From: an uncultured Roseicyclus sp.
GTDB taxonomy: Bacteria > Pseudomonadota > Alphaproteobacteria > Rhodobacterales > Rhodobacteraceae
DNA length: 64,000 nucleotides
Assembly: GCA_947494975.1 (NCBI GenBank)
Contig: CANLXA010000002.1
Coordinates: forward strand, 620,001 to 684,000
Direction of reading: 5' to 3'
Within the stretch, counting starts at the first letter, position 1. Each line of letters starts with the position of its first letter. Made by a program: the position numbers and the translations under genes. Positions 7,745 to 15,858 of this stretch are shown piece by piece. The notes under the pieces were generated by a model, which had not been told where the DNA came from, searched no databases, and saw only the letters and a program-made list of their open reading frames with translations.

Positions 7745-8983
7745 TCAGGCCGCCTTTTCCAGACCGAACGCGTCATGCAGCGCCTGCACGGCCAGCTCCA
7801 TGTATTTCCGGTCGATCAGCACGCTCACCTTGATCTCGGACGTGGTGATCACCTTGATGTTCACACCCTCGTCGCGCAGCGTCTGGAACATCTTGGCGGC
7901 CACACCGGCATGGCTCCGCATCCCGATGCCCACAATCGACACTTTCGCCACATCCGTATCCGCGATCAGGGCGGCAAAGCTGATATCGCCCGCCGCCTTC
8001 GCGTCCCCCATGGCCTTCTCGGCGCGCGCAACCTCGCCCACGGGGCAGGAGAACGTCATGTCGGTGATCCCGCCATCCGAGATGTTCTGCACGATCATGT
8101 CTACATTCACACCGGCCTCGGCCAACGGCCCGAAGATGGCGGCCGCGATGCCGGGGCGGTCCTCGACCGATTGCAGGGTCATCTTCGCCTCGTCGCGGGA
8201 ATAGGCCACACCGGCCACGACATTGGATTCCATGATATCCTCCTCGGCGCAGACCAGCGTGCCTGCATTGTACGACATTTCCTCGAATGATGACAGCACC
8301 CGCAGGCGCACCTTGTAGCGCATCGCCAGTTCGACCGACCGGGTCTGCAACACCTTGGCGCCGAGCGAGGCGAGCTCCAGCATCTCCTCGAACGAGATCT
8401 TTTCCAGCTTGCGCGCCTTGGTCGTGATGCGCGGATCGGTCGTGTAGACACCGTCCACATCGGTGTAAATGTCGCAGCGCTCCGCGCCGAAGGCGGCGGC
8501 GAAGGCCACGGCGGTGGTGTCCGATCCGCCGCGCCCCAGCGTCGTGATGCGCCCGTCCGGCCCGATCCCCTGGAACCCGGCCACCACGGCCACCCGCATC
8601 CCTTCCTGGAACTTGGCCGTGATGTTGTCGGTCGGGATCTCCACGATCCGCGCGGCGGCATGGGCGTCGGTGGTCATAAGCGGCACCTGCCAGCCCTGCC
8701 AGGACCGCGCGGGCACCTCCATCTCCTGAAGGGTCAACGCCATCAGCCCGGCGGTCACATTCTCCCCGCTCGCCACCACGGCATCGTATTCGCGCGCGTC
8801 GTAGAACTGGCCCGTCTCCTCGACAAATCCCACCAGCTTGTTGGTCTCTCCGCTCATGGCGCTCACGATGACGATCACGTCATAGCCATTGGCCACCTCG
8901 CGGCCCACGCGCTTGGCGGCGCGCCGGATCCGGTCCAGCGTGGCGACGGAGGTGCCGCCGAATTTCATCACCAGAAGGGGCAT
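7745..8983 (-). CDS. lysC: Aspartate kinase
   Basis: Phosphorylates L-aspartate, the first step to lysine, threonine, methionine and diaminopimelate. 412 residues, the usual length of the single-function alpha+beta type. Visible are MKFGGTSVA at the N-terminus, GRGGSDTTAVAFAAAFGA, DIYTDVDGVYTTDP, and two C-terminal ACT domains (about 265-410) containing DRPGIAAAIFGPLAEAGVNV and VGIGMRSHAGVAAKMF, which carry feedback inhibition in this family. An internal start giving a separate beta subunit is possible but not shown. Divergent from the glycoside hydrolase gene. thrC of the same pathway lies 44 kb away. Confidence 0.96.
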   Translation of the reverse strand: MPLLVMKFGGTSVATLDRIRRAAKRVGREVANGYDVIVIVSAMSGETNKLVGFVEETGQFYDAREYDAVVASGENVTAGLMALTLQEMEVPARSWQGWQVPLMTTDAHAAARIVEIPTDNITAKFQEGMRVAVVAGFQGIGPDGRITTLGRGGSDTTAVAFAAAFGAERCDIYTDVDGVYTTDPRITTKARKLEKISFEEMLELASLGAKVLQTRSVELAMRYKVRLRVLSSFEEMSYNAGTLVCAEEDIMESNVVAGVAYSRDEAKMTLQSVEDRPGIAAAIFGPLAEAGVNVDMIVQNISDGGITDMTFSCPVGEVARAEKAMGDAKAAGDISFAALIADTDVAKVSIVGIGMRSHAGVAAKMFQTLRDEGVNIKVITTSEIKVSVLIDRKYMELAVQALHDAFGLEKAA

Positions 8984-9097
8984 ATCTTCGGTCCCGATGA
9001 GAGTTGGCGCGTCTTACGGGGCAGGGCGCAGGGAGGCAAGGGCGGCACATGGCCGCGACACTTGCCCCGGGTGCGGGCCGGGGGCAGGATGGTGGGA

Positions 9098-10024
9098 ATG
9101 ACCCTGCGCGCACTCCTCCTCCTGCTGCTGGTGTTTGCCGCGCCCCTGCGGGCCGACCCCGCCATCGGCATTGCCTTTCCGCCGGTCCGGGATGCCGCGC
9201 AGATGGGCTTCTCCCTGGCCGCGCTTGCACCCCTCGACATCCGCCATGTCCGCATTGCCGAGGCCTGGGAGAGGCGCGGCCTCACCCCCACGCCCGAGGA
9301 TTTCGCCCCGCTGATTGCCCGATTGGAGGCGCTCGCGGGTGCGGGCCTCTCCGTTCTCCTGACCGTCGAGCTGCGCGCGCCGCCCGCCGCCTGCGGGGCC
9401 AGTAATGCCCATGCCTGCGTGATCCGCGGCGATGCCCCGTTCGAGGCCTATCTCACCACGCTTCTTCAGGTCGTCGGGCCGCATATCGACGCGATCCAGA
9501 TCGGCAATGAATGGGATCACCGCTTTCCCGGCACCACGTCCGAGTTCCTCGCGCTCCATGCAAGGGCCGCCGCCGTAATCCGGGCCGTGCGCCCGGACCT
9601 CACGCTGGTCCTCGGCGGGGTCTCGGGCCGCGCGGGCCTCTACCACGCGCTTTGCTTCGTCGGCGCCAATCCGGCGATCCCGGTCCTCGACTGGCCCGAA
9701 TTGCGGCAGCAGCATTGCATTCGCGGTGCCTCCCGGAACGAGCGCGTGCAGGCCGCCGTCTCCGCCGTTCTCTCCGTGGCGGATTACGATGTGGCCGATA
9801 TCCACCTCTACGATGCCCCCGGCCTTTGGCCTGATGCCGTGGCCTGGATGCAGGCCTACACGCAAGCCCCGATCTGGGTGACGGAATTTGGCGGCCCGAT
9901 GCCCGGCGCCGAACCCACCGATCCCGCCTATCAGGCCGAGCGTCTCGCCAGTTACCTCTCCGCCATCAACACCCTCCCCATCGCCCGCGCCTATTACTTC
10001 AAGCTCACAGACGACCCCGCTTAG
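9098..10024 (+). CDS. Secreted clan A-like glycoside hydrolase, truncated by an in-frame TAG
   Basis: 308 residues up to a TAG at 10022-10024. A signal peptide (MTLRALLLLLLVFAAPLRA) is followed by a TIM-barrel-like protein: HVRIAEAWERRG, then DAIQIGNEWDHRF with the NE pair typical of the acid/base in GH clan A, and APIWVTEFGGP with the candidate nucleophile Glu. Both catalytic acids are retained. Reading stops at KLTDDPA*, yet the same frame continues 29 more codons with coherent coding sequence to a second TAG at 10111. An in-frame ATG at 9089 is an alternative start. Substrate unknown; families like GH39 or GH53 are only loosely suggested. Confidence 0.72.
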   Translation: MTLRALLLLLLVFAAPLRADPAIGIAFPPVRDAAQMGFSLAALAPLDIRHVRIAEAWERRGLTPTPEDFAPLIARLEALAGAGLSVLLTVELRAPPAACGASNAHACVIRGDAPFEAYLTTLLQVVGPHIDAIQIGNEWDHRFPGTTSEFLALHARAAAVIRAVRPDLTLVLGGVSGRAGLYHALCFVGANPAIPVLDWPELRQQHCIRGASRNERVQAAVSAVLSVADYDVADIHLYDAPGLWPDAVAWMQAYTQAPIWVTEFGGPMPGAEPTDPAYQAERLASYLSAINTLPIARAYYFKLTDDPA

Positions 10025-10111
10025 ACCCACGCAACCTCCGGCCTCTACGACGCAGAGGGGCAACCGAAACCGGCGCTCTCGGTCTTCGCGGATTGGATGG
10101 CGGGGCGGTAG
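10025..10111 (+). pseudogene. Cut-off 3' end of the glycoside hydrolase gene
   Basis: Directly after the TAG at 10022-10024 the same frame reads THATSGLYDAEGQPKPALSV and then FADWMAGR before a second TAG. The motif SGLYDAEGQPKPAL is what ends many glycoside hydrolases of this sort (a Gly-Leu-Tyr-Asp stretch followed by the final helix), so this is the natural C-terminus. A TGG to TAG change (Trp to stop) is the simplest single-base explanation. A basecall error or stop-codon readthrough would look the same. Confidence 0.6.
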
Positions 10112-10273
10112 GGGCCGACAAACGTGTGCGCGACCGATTGGTTGCGCCGATCTACCAACGTCCAATTTGCAGGACATAGCGGGAGTTCGTGATTGCGCCA
10201 AAATGCGGGAACTATGCCGGTGAATGCTTCGACCGACTTCGGCCCCGCCATTTGCTGGCATGCCAACTACGGG

Positions 10274-11110
10274 CTACCAACGCCCTGAGGCACCGCCTCC
10301 GCCGGAAGAACCGCCGCCAAATCCACCGCCAGAATTTTGTGAGATCTGGGCAATTGCGTAGGTCGTTTGATGATCATAGTCGCAGTGCATGCATCTAACG
10401 CGCCGTACCCCATGGCCTGCACTCATTGTGCTGGAGGGTATTAAGATGCGACGGGATTGCCGAAGGGTTCGCTGACCACAGTTCGGACAGGGGCGCAGTC
10501 GCGTCAACCCGTCAGAGACAAACTGCTTCCCCAGTATCAGGGCGAGGATGGCCATGAAGCCTCCGATGAACCAAGGCGCCAAGGAATTAACGTCTGTGGT
10601 ACCGCGAGCTCCTTCCCCCTCTCGAAACCGGAGCGCGATATCTTGGATGACAGCCGCACTACCCTCCATAATTCCTACGGAATATTCCCCTTCTCTAAAT
10701 GGGTTGAGAAAATGATCGTTTACGATGCCCATCGCGACCTGATCCCAATCACGGCCATAAGCCGAACCCAGCTCAATTCGCATCGCCTGGTCGTCCCGAA
10801 TAATCATGACGAGTATCCCGTCATTTCGGCTGGAGTGCCCAACGCCCCAATAATTGAAGACACCGGTGGCAAACTGTTCCAGGCTTTGATCTGACGTGTA
10901 ATTGGCTTGAGTTGCCAAAGTCAGCACGGTCATTTCAATCCCGGTGTCTTGCCTGAGTTGGGCAAGTTGGGCAGACAGTTCCGCCTCATCTGCCGCGTTC
11001 AACAGGTTCGCATAGTCGTTGACGGTTGTACTTTGAAAATCTGGATAGGGCTGAGCAAGCGCCGCGCAGTTCCAGAATGCGAAAAAGACAAGAGTGATGA
11101 GTGTTCGCAT
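10274..11110 (-). CDS. TPM-domain (YgcG-type) exported membrane protein
   Basis: 278 residues. A signal peptide (MRTLITLVFFAFWNCAALA) is followed by the TPM domain (about 25-170), with VNDYANLLNAADEAELSAQL, QDTGIEMTVLTLA and GILVMIIRDDQAMRIELG. Then come one membrane helix (WFIGGFMAILALILG), a zinc-ribbon-like pair (CPNCG and CMHCDYDH) and a glycine-rich tail ending in SGRW. The order is typical of YgcG proteins; TPM proteins are linked to photosystem II repair in plants, and their bacterial role is unclear. I chose the ATG at 11110, as the TTG 21 bases upstream weakens the signal peptide. Base composition is clearly less GC-rich than its neighbours, which may mean recent acquisition. Confidence 0.85.
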   Translation of the reverse strand: MRTLITLVFFAFWNCAALAQPYPDFQSTTVNDYANLLNAADEAELSAQLAQLRQDTGIEMTVLTLATQANYTSDQSLEQFATGVFNYWGVGHSSRNDGILVMIIRDDQAMRIELGSAYGRDWDQVAMGIVNDHFLNPFREGEYSVGIMEGSAAVIQDIALRFREGEGARGTTDVNSLAPWFIGGFMAILALILGKQFVSDGLTRLRPCPNCGQRTLRQSRRILIPSSTMSAGHGVRRVRCMHCDYDHQTTYAIAQISQNSGGGFGGGSSGGGGASGRW

Positions 11111-11631
11111 TAGACCCCATGTGCTGCGCAATCAGGTTATCAGGCAGCCCCCTGGAAGCAAAGGCAGTGAAATACCGAACGGTAACGCAGAACTTCAAAG
11201 ACGCAGCAGCACCCAAAAAAGGGCTCACAGCCGCCGTTCACCGCAAAGCGACAAAAATGGCTTGCTTATCATGCCGTAACGATCCCGTCCGGCGTCTCCG
11301 CCACCAGCGTCGTGCGTTGGTTTCACGCGTATTCATCGACCCCGCAGCAGACGAGGCCACCCAGAACAACCGTCAAAAACAGCACGATCCGCAGGGAGTA
11401 CCTCTGTCTCTTTGCCCCACGGAAAACCCGTTTCCCAAGCACCCCTCCAGTGCCCTCGGATCACCGGGCCGGTGGCATACCGCGTCATGAAAATCCTTGA
11501 TAAACAGTTAACAAGAATGTGATATATAAATTAAAACAGATACTTAACCCACCTTATCAACCTTGATAACCCCACCTTGCGCGCACCTCTCCGGCCTCCT
11601 AACCTGCTGCCATCCCATCCCCGAGGCCCCC
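11111..11631. other. Gene-poor gap with an AT-rich core
   Basis: Over 500 bases separate the divergent TPM and dehydratase genes. The first two thirds hold no convincing gene; the open frames are short or biased. Bases 11490-11560 are strikingly AT-rich for this genome, and include TTGATA at 11497-11502 and TATAAA at 11525-11530 (22 bases apart, too far for one sigma-70 site) plus two TTAA copies. This is a plausible promoter region for the gene at 11632 but no precise promoter can be called. Confidence 0.4.
11323..11442 (-). CDS. Possible 39-residue membrane mini-protein
   Basis: A short frame from a GTG at 11442 gives a basic head (LGKRVFRGAKRQRYSLRI), then one hydrophobic helix VLFLTVVLGGLVCCGVD and a short end. 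The helix and positive head look like a real single-span protein, and a GGAGG lies just upstream, but it is only two or three bases from the GTG, too close for a normal ribosome binding site. No homologue recognised; it may be chance. Confidence 0.22.
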   Translation of the reverse strand: MLGKRVFRGAKRQRYSLRIVLFLTVVLGGLVCCGVDEYA

Positions 11632-12603
11632 ATGAAGTTCACTGAATCCGACCTCCGCCAGGCCGCCGATCTGGTCTGCACCCAGATGCAGCCGACGCCG
11701 CAATATGCCTGGCCACTTCTGGCCGAACGACTGGGCTGTGAGGTCTGGGTGAAGCATGAAAATCACACGCCCACCGGCGCCTTCAAGGTCCGCGGCGGCA
11801 TCACCTTCATCGACTGGCTGACACGCACCCATCCCGACGTGCCAGGCATCTGCACTGCCACCCGCGGCAATCACGGTCAAAGCCAGGCCCGCGCCGCCGT
11901 GGCGGCCGGTCTGACGGCCAAGGTCTACGTGCCCCGCGGCAATTCGGTGGAAAAGAACGCCGCGATGCGCGCCTTCGGGGCGGAGTTGATCGAGTTCGGC
12001 GCCGATTTCGACGAGGCCAAGGCCGAAGCCTACCGGGTGGCCGAAGCCGAGGGGCTGTTCATCGTGCCGCCTTTCCATCCCGAGTTGGTGCGCGGCGTGG
12101 CGACCTATGCGTACGAGCTCCTGTCGGCAGTCCCCGATCTCCACACGATCTACGTGCCCATCGGCTGCGGCTCCGGGATCTGCGGCACGATCCTGGCGCG
12201 CGATGCATTGGGGCGGGACACCGAGGTTGTGGGCGTCGTGTCGGAGAACGCGCAGACGGCCAAGCTCTCCATGGATGCCGGACGCCTGATCGAGACCGAC
12301 AGCGCCAACACCTTTGCCGACGGCATGGCCGTGCGGGTGCCGGTGGCCGACGCGTTCGCGATCTATTCCAAGGGTGCCGCGCGCATCCTGACGGTCTCGG
12401 ACGACGAGGTGGCCGAGGCGATCCGCGCCTATTACACCGACACACACAATCTCGCCGAAGGAGCCGGGGCGGCACCCCTGGCCGGGCTGATGCAGGAGCG
12501 CGATGCCATGCGCGGCAAGACGGTCGCCGTGATCCTGTGCGGCGGCAATATCGATACCGAGTGGTTCCTGGAGGTCATGGCGGGCAAGACCCCCACGGTC
12601 TGA
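11632..12603 (+). CDS. Threonine dehydratase-like PLP enzyme
   Basis: Fold-type II PLP enzyme of 323 residues, resembling catabolic threonine/serine dehydratases without a regulatory ACT domain. The PLP lysine is in TPTGAFKVRGG, the carboxylate-binding loop is TATRGNHGQSQA, the phosphate-binding glycine loop is PIGCGSGICG, and the C-terminal NLAEGAGAAPLAGL and ILCGGNID are typical. The likely reaction is L-threonine to 2-oxobutanoate, but hydroxyaspartate dehydratase or a racemase of the same family is possible. I chose the ATG at 11632 because residues upstream do not fit the family. It converges on the AlkD-like gene. Confidence 0.85.
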   Translation: MKFTESDLRQAADLVCTQMQPTPQYAWPLLAERLGCEVWVKHENHTPTGAFKVRGGITFIDWLTRTHPDVPGICTATRGNHGQSQARAAVAAGLTAKVYVPRGNSVEKNAAMRAFGAELIEFGADFDEAKAEAYRVAEAEGLFIVPPFHPELVRGVATYAYELLSAVPDLHTIYVPIGCGSGICGTILARDALGRDTEVVGVVSENAQTAKLSMDAGRLIETDSANTFADGMAVRVPVADAFAIYSKGAARILTVSDDEVAEAIRAYYTDTHNLAEGAGAAPLAGLMQERDAMRGKTVAVILCGGNIDTEWFLEVMAGKTPTV

Positions 12604-12629
12604 TTTCGGTTGGCAGACACGCCTGTTGG

Positions 12630-13313
12630 TCACGGCAGGTGGCGTGCAGCCTCTTTCCGGGCGAACGGTTTCAGCCGCTCTCCATGGTGGCTCAGCCAAT
12701 CGGCGACCGTGTCGGGATCGCGTTTCGACAGGTCCCTCAGCCACCACGCGATGGCTTTCTGGATGAACCATTCGGGATCCTCGGCCAAGCGCTCTGCCCA
12801 TCCCAGCACACGCCTGCGCGCAGCCTGTTCGACAGCGGAGGGATGGCGTGATTTGCAGAAGGGCAGGGCGAAGACAAACGCCGCGCGGCGGGTCCAGAGG
12901 TGGTCTGACCTGCTCCAATCCTCAAGTACGTCCAATCGGCCTGGATCCTGTACCAACCGCTTCTGGCCGCCCTGCGCCACCGCGTCTGCGATGGCCCAGG
13001 AGTCGAAATCGGGCACGACCGATGTGATCCAGCCCCATGCCAAATCGTCATCCGGCCGCATCCTGGCCTGCAGAAACAGCTTTCCCGCTGCGATCCGGGC
13101 CTCGAAAATGTTGCTGTCCCACAACCCCTGCGCCAGCGCCACCAGCGCCGCCCGATCCGGCGCGGCCTTGCGCCATTGGGTCGCCAGATCCCCGGTGATC
13201 GCATTCGACAGGCCCAGATAGGGGCGATCCGCCTTGTGGTAGGCGGCCATACCCACTGCGCGCTCGGGGTCTGCGTGGGCCTTGAGGGCGGCCAACGCCT
13301 CCTCGGCCCTCAT
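12630..13313 (-). CDS. AlkD-like DNA alkylation repair protein
   Basis: 227 residues, all-helical, with the HEAT-like repeat pattern of the AlkC/AlkD family. The strongest match is DHLWTRRAAFVFALPFCK, with the Trp-Thr-Arg-Arg signature, together with PDFDSWAIADAVA and EWFIQKAIAWWLRDLSK. AlkD members excise N3- and N7-alkylated purines without flipping the base. The start overlaps the stop of the GNAT gene (ATGA at 13310-13313), so it is the distal gene of the glmU-glmS unit. Confidence 0.82.
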   Translation of the reverse strand: MRAEEALAALKAHADPERAVGMAAYHKADRPYLGLSNAITGDLATQWRKAAPDRAALVALAQGLWDSNIFEARIAAGKLFLQARMRPDDDLAWGWITSVVPDFDSWAIADAVAQGGQKRLVQDPGRLDVLEDWSRSDHLWTRRAAFVFALPFCKSRHPSAVEQAARRRVLGWAERLAEDPEWFIQKAIAWWLRDLSKRDPDTVADWLSHHGERLKPFARKEAARHLP

Positions 13314-13906
13314 CGCGGTTTCTCAATCTGCCAATCCAGGTGGCTGCGCACGGCCGGCCATTCGTCAGCCGTCACGGAATACACCGCCGTGTCTCGGATC
13401 GTGCCGTCCGGCATCCGCGCATGGGCGCGCAACATCCCGTCGAACTGCGCCCCTAGCCGTTCGATGGCGCGGCGGGATTGCAGGTTCAGGCGATGAGTGC
13501 GGAACTCCACGGCCAGGCAACCCCAGACCTCGAAGGCATGCCCCAGCAACAAACGCTTTGCCTCGGTATTCAGCGCGCCGCGCTGCGCGGAGGACCCGAT
13601 CCAGGTGGAGCCGACCTCCACCCGTGGCAGGGCGTGATCGATGTTCATGTACGTAGTCATGCCGACAGGTGTTCCATCGGCATCAAGCTGTGTGAATGGG
13701 ATCATGCTGCCCGCGTCGCGTAGCGCCAAACGCCGGTCAATCTCCGCCGCCATCCCATCGGCGGGCGGAACGGTCGTGTACCACAGTTTGTGCAATTCAC
13801 CGGCAGTTGAGATCGCTGCAAGAGCGTCGTGGTGATCATGGCTGAGCGGCACCAGCGCCACGTGATTGCCGTGCAGCGCCAGATCGATCGGGCCAAGGCG
13901 TGTCAT
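13310..13906 (-). CDS. GNAT-family acetyltransferase
   Basis: 198 residues with the layout of RimJ/RimL-like acetyltransferases: IDLALHGNHVALVPLSHDHH at the start, then PRVEVGSTWIGSSAQRGALN, where the acetyl-CoA loop lies, then LNLQSRRAIERLGAQFDG and a short C-terminal strand. Substrate is unknown. Its ATG overlaps the stop of the 39-codon ORF at 13903-14022 and its stop overlaps the AlkD start, so translation of three consecutive genes is coupled. Confidence 0.85.
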   Translation of the reverse strand: MTRLGPIDLALHGNHVALVPLSHDHHDALAAISTAGELHKLWYTTVPPADGMAAEIDRRLALRDAGSMIPFTQLDADGTPVGMTTYMNIDHALPRVEVGSTWIGSSAQRGALNTEAKRLLLGHAFEVWGCLAVEFRTHRLNLQSRRAIERLGAQFDGMLRAHARMPDGTIRDTAVYSVTADEWPAVRSHLDWQIEKPR

Positions 13907-14022
13907 GCGGACCGCCTCACGAAACGGCCGTGGACCACACCCGTAACCTTCCGCGTCCGCGCCGGACGGACATTGGTAAAAGGCGGTGGATAGACGGTCG
14001 ATTCAGGGGCTCTTCTCGCCAT
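13903..14022 (-). CDS. 39-residue basic ORF between glmS and the GNAT gene
   Basis: Begins MARRAPESTVYPPPF and ends in HGRFVRRSA. It starts 23 bases after the glmS stop, has a GGAG about eight bases before its ATG, and its TGA overlaps the GNAT start (ATGA). The position and ribosome binding site are those of a translated gene. The composition (many Arg, Pro and Val) is not diagnostic and no homologue is recognised. It may serve only as a translational relay for the GNAT gene. Confidence 0.42.
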   Translation of the reverse strand: MARRAPESTVYPPPFTNVRPARTRKVTGVVHGRFVRRSA

Positions 14023-14045
14023 AGCGCGTCTCCGTTTTCGGGACG

Positions 14046-15854
14046 CTACTCCACCGTCACGGATTTCGCCAGATTGCGCGGCTGGTCCACATCCGTGCCT
14101 TTATGGAGCGCCGTGTGATACGCGATCAGCTGCGCGGGTACGGCATAGAGCAGCGGCGCCAGGATCGGATCGACCCGTGGCATGGTGAGCGTGGCCCATG
14201 TGCCGTCACCCGCCTGGGCCGCGCCATCGGCATCGGTGATCAGCCAGACCCGCCCGTCGCGCGCCATGACCTCCTGCATATTCGAAACCGTCTTGTCGAA
14301 GAGCGCATCCTTGGGCGCCATGACGATCACCGGAACGGATTTGTCGATCAGGGCGATGGGGCCGTGCTTGAGCTCCCCGCTCGCATAACCCTCGGCGTGG
14401 ATATAGCTGATTTCCTTGAGTTTCAGCGCGCCTTCCAGCGCCATGGGGAACATCGGGCCGCGCCCGAGGAACAGGACGGAATGGGCCTCGCTCAGTTCTG
14501 CGGTATGGCTGGCGATCTTATCCTCAAGCGCGAGCGCCTGGTTGATCAGGCCCGGCAGACTGCGCAATTCCGATATGAGCGCCGCTTCGCGGGCCGCATC
14601 GATCCGGCCGCGTTGCCGGGCGGCCAGTATCGCCAGGGTCGCCAACACCCCCAACTGATTCATGAAGGCCTTGGTGGAAGCCACCCCCACCTCGACGCCG
14701 GCATGGATTGGCAGAGCCACATCACTTTCGCGCGCAATGGAGCTTTCGGGAACATTGACGACAGAGACAACGCGCGCGGCCTTTTCCTGCACGTGGCGTA
14801 GGGCAGCGAGCGTGTCCGCTGTCTCGCCCGATTGGCTGACGAACAGCGCCGTTGCGCGGTCGGAAACGGGCGGTTCGCGGTAGCGGAACTCCGAGGCGAT
14901 ATCGACGTCGCAGGGCAGGCCGGCAAGCTGCTCGAACCAGTATTTTGCCACAACGCAGGCGTAGTGCGCGGTTCCGCACGCCACCAGGATCATCCGGTCG
15001 GTATCGGTGAAATCGACGTCGTCCGGAAACGTCACGGTATCGCCCACAATGTAGTCGTTGAGGCAATCGCTCAGGACGACGGGCTGCTCGAAGATCTCCT
15101 TGGCCATGAAATGCTTGTGGCCACCCTTGTCGAGTTGGGCGGCCTGCGCGGGAATGGTGCGCGCGTCGCGGTTGGCCAGCCGCCCGTGTGCGTCAAAAAT
15201 CTGCGCGCCGTCGCGGGTAACGAAGGCATAATCGCCCTCGTCCAGATAGGTGATCAGATTGGTCATGGGGCTCAACGCGATGGCATCCGACCCCACGAAC
15301 ATCTCCCCCTCGCCGTGGCCGATGGCCAGTGGCGATCCCTTGCGCGCGGCCACGATCAGGTCGGCCTCGCCCTGAAACAGGAACGCAAGCGCGTAGGCCC
15401 CATCGAGATGCTTCAGCGTCTCTGTCGCCGCCTCCCGGCGGCCAAGCCCCTGATCGAGGAAATCCTCACAGAGCTGCGCAACGGTCTCGGTATCGGTTTC
15501 GGTCACGAACGTGCGGTGCGACAGGCGCGCCCGCAGGTCCCGATAGTTTTCGATGATGCCATTGTGGACCACCGCGACGCGGCCCGCCTGATGGGGATGG
15601 GCGTTGGTGACGGTTGGCCCACCATGGGTGGCCCACCGTGTGTGGCCGATCCCGGATTTACCGGCCAGCGGGTCATGGACCAACACATCCGACAGGTTGG
15701 CCAATTTGCCCACGGCGCGGCGGCGATCCAGCCGACCGTCCTGCACCGTTGCAATTCCGGCACTGTCATAGCCGCGATATTCGAGCCGTTTCAACGCCTC
15801 GACCAGGATTGGCGCAACCTCGTGGTCGCCCAATACGCCTACAATTCCGCACAT
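14046..15854 (-). CDS. glmS: Glutamine-fructose-6-phosphate aminotransferase (isomerizing)
   Basis: Makes glucosamine-6-phosphate from fructose-6-phosphate and glutamine, the entry to UDP-GlcNAc. 602 residues, full length. The N-terminal glutaminase domain begins MCGIVGVLGDHEVAP with the catalytic Cys2, and GHTRWATHGGPT follows. Two SIS sugar-isomerase domains come next, with VACGTAHYACVVAKYW, SQSGETADTLAAL and EGYASGELKHGPIALID. The C-terminal Lys-Ser-Val-Thr-Val-Glu end is normal. Starts four bases after the glmU stop. The 5' side is taken up by glmU, so I see no glmS ribozyme. Confidence 0.97.
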   Translation of the reverse strand: MCGIVGVLGDHEVAPILVEALKRLEYRGYDSAGIATVQDGRLDRRRAVGKLANLSDVLVHDPLAGKSGIGHTRWATHGGPTVTNAHPHQAGRVAVVHNGIIENYRDLRARLSHRTFVTETDTETVAQLCEDFLDQGLGRREAATETLKHLDGAYALAFLFQGEADLIVAARKGSPLAIGHGEGEMFVGSDAIALSPMTNLITYLDEGDYAFVTRDGAQIFDAHGRLANRDARTIPAQAAQLDKGGHKHFMAKEIFEQPVVLSDCLNDYIVGDTVTFPDDVDFTDTDRMILVACGTAHYACVVAKYWFEQLAGLPCDVDIASEFRYREPPVSDRATALFVSQSGETADTLAALRHVQEKAARVVSVVNVPESSIARESDVALPIHAGVEVGVASTKAFMNQLGVLATLAILAARQRGRIDAAREAALISELRSLPGLINQALALEDKIASHTAELSEAHSVLFLGRGPMFPMALEGALKLKEISYIHAEGYASGELKHGPIALIDKSVPVIVMAPKDALFDKTVSNMQEVMARDGRVWLITDADGAAQAGDGTWATLTMPRVDPILAPLLYAVPAQLIAYHTALHKGTDVDQPRNLAKSVTVE

Positions 15855-15858
15855 GGAA

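Noticed and set aside
11101-11490. 129-codon plus-strand frame in the gap before the dehydratase
   Set aside because: No ribosome binding site, biased composition, and it overlaps the TPM start region.
11508-11547. TTAA pairs that could be a CtrA site
   Set aside because: The closest pair is nine bases apart, not the seven of the CtrA motif.
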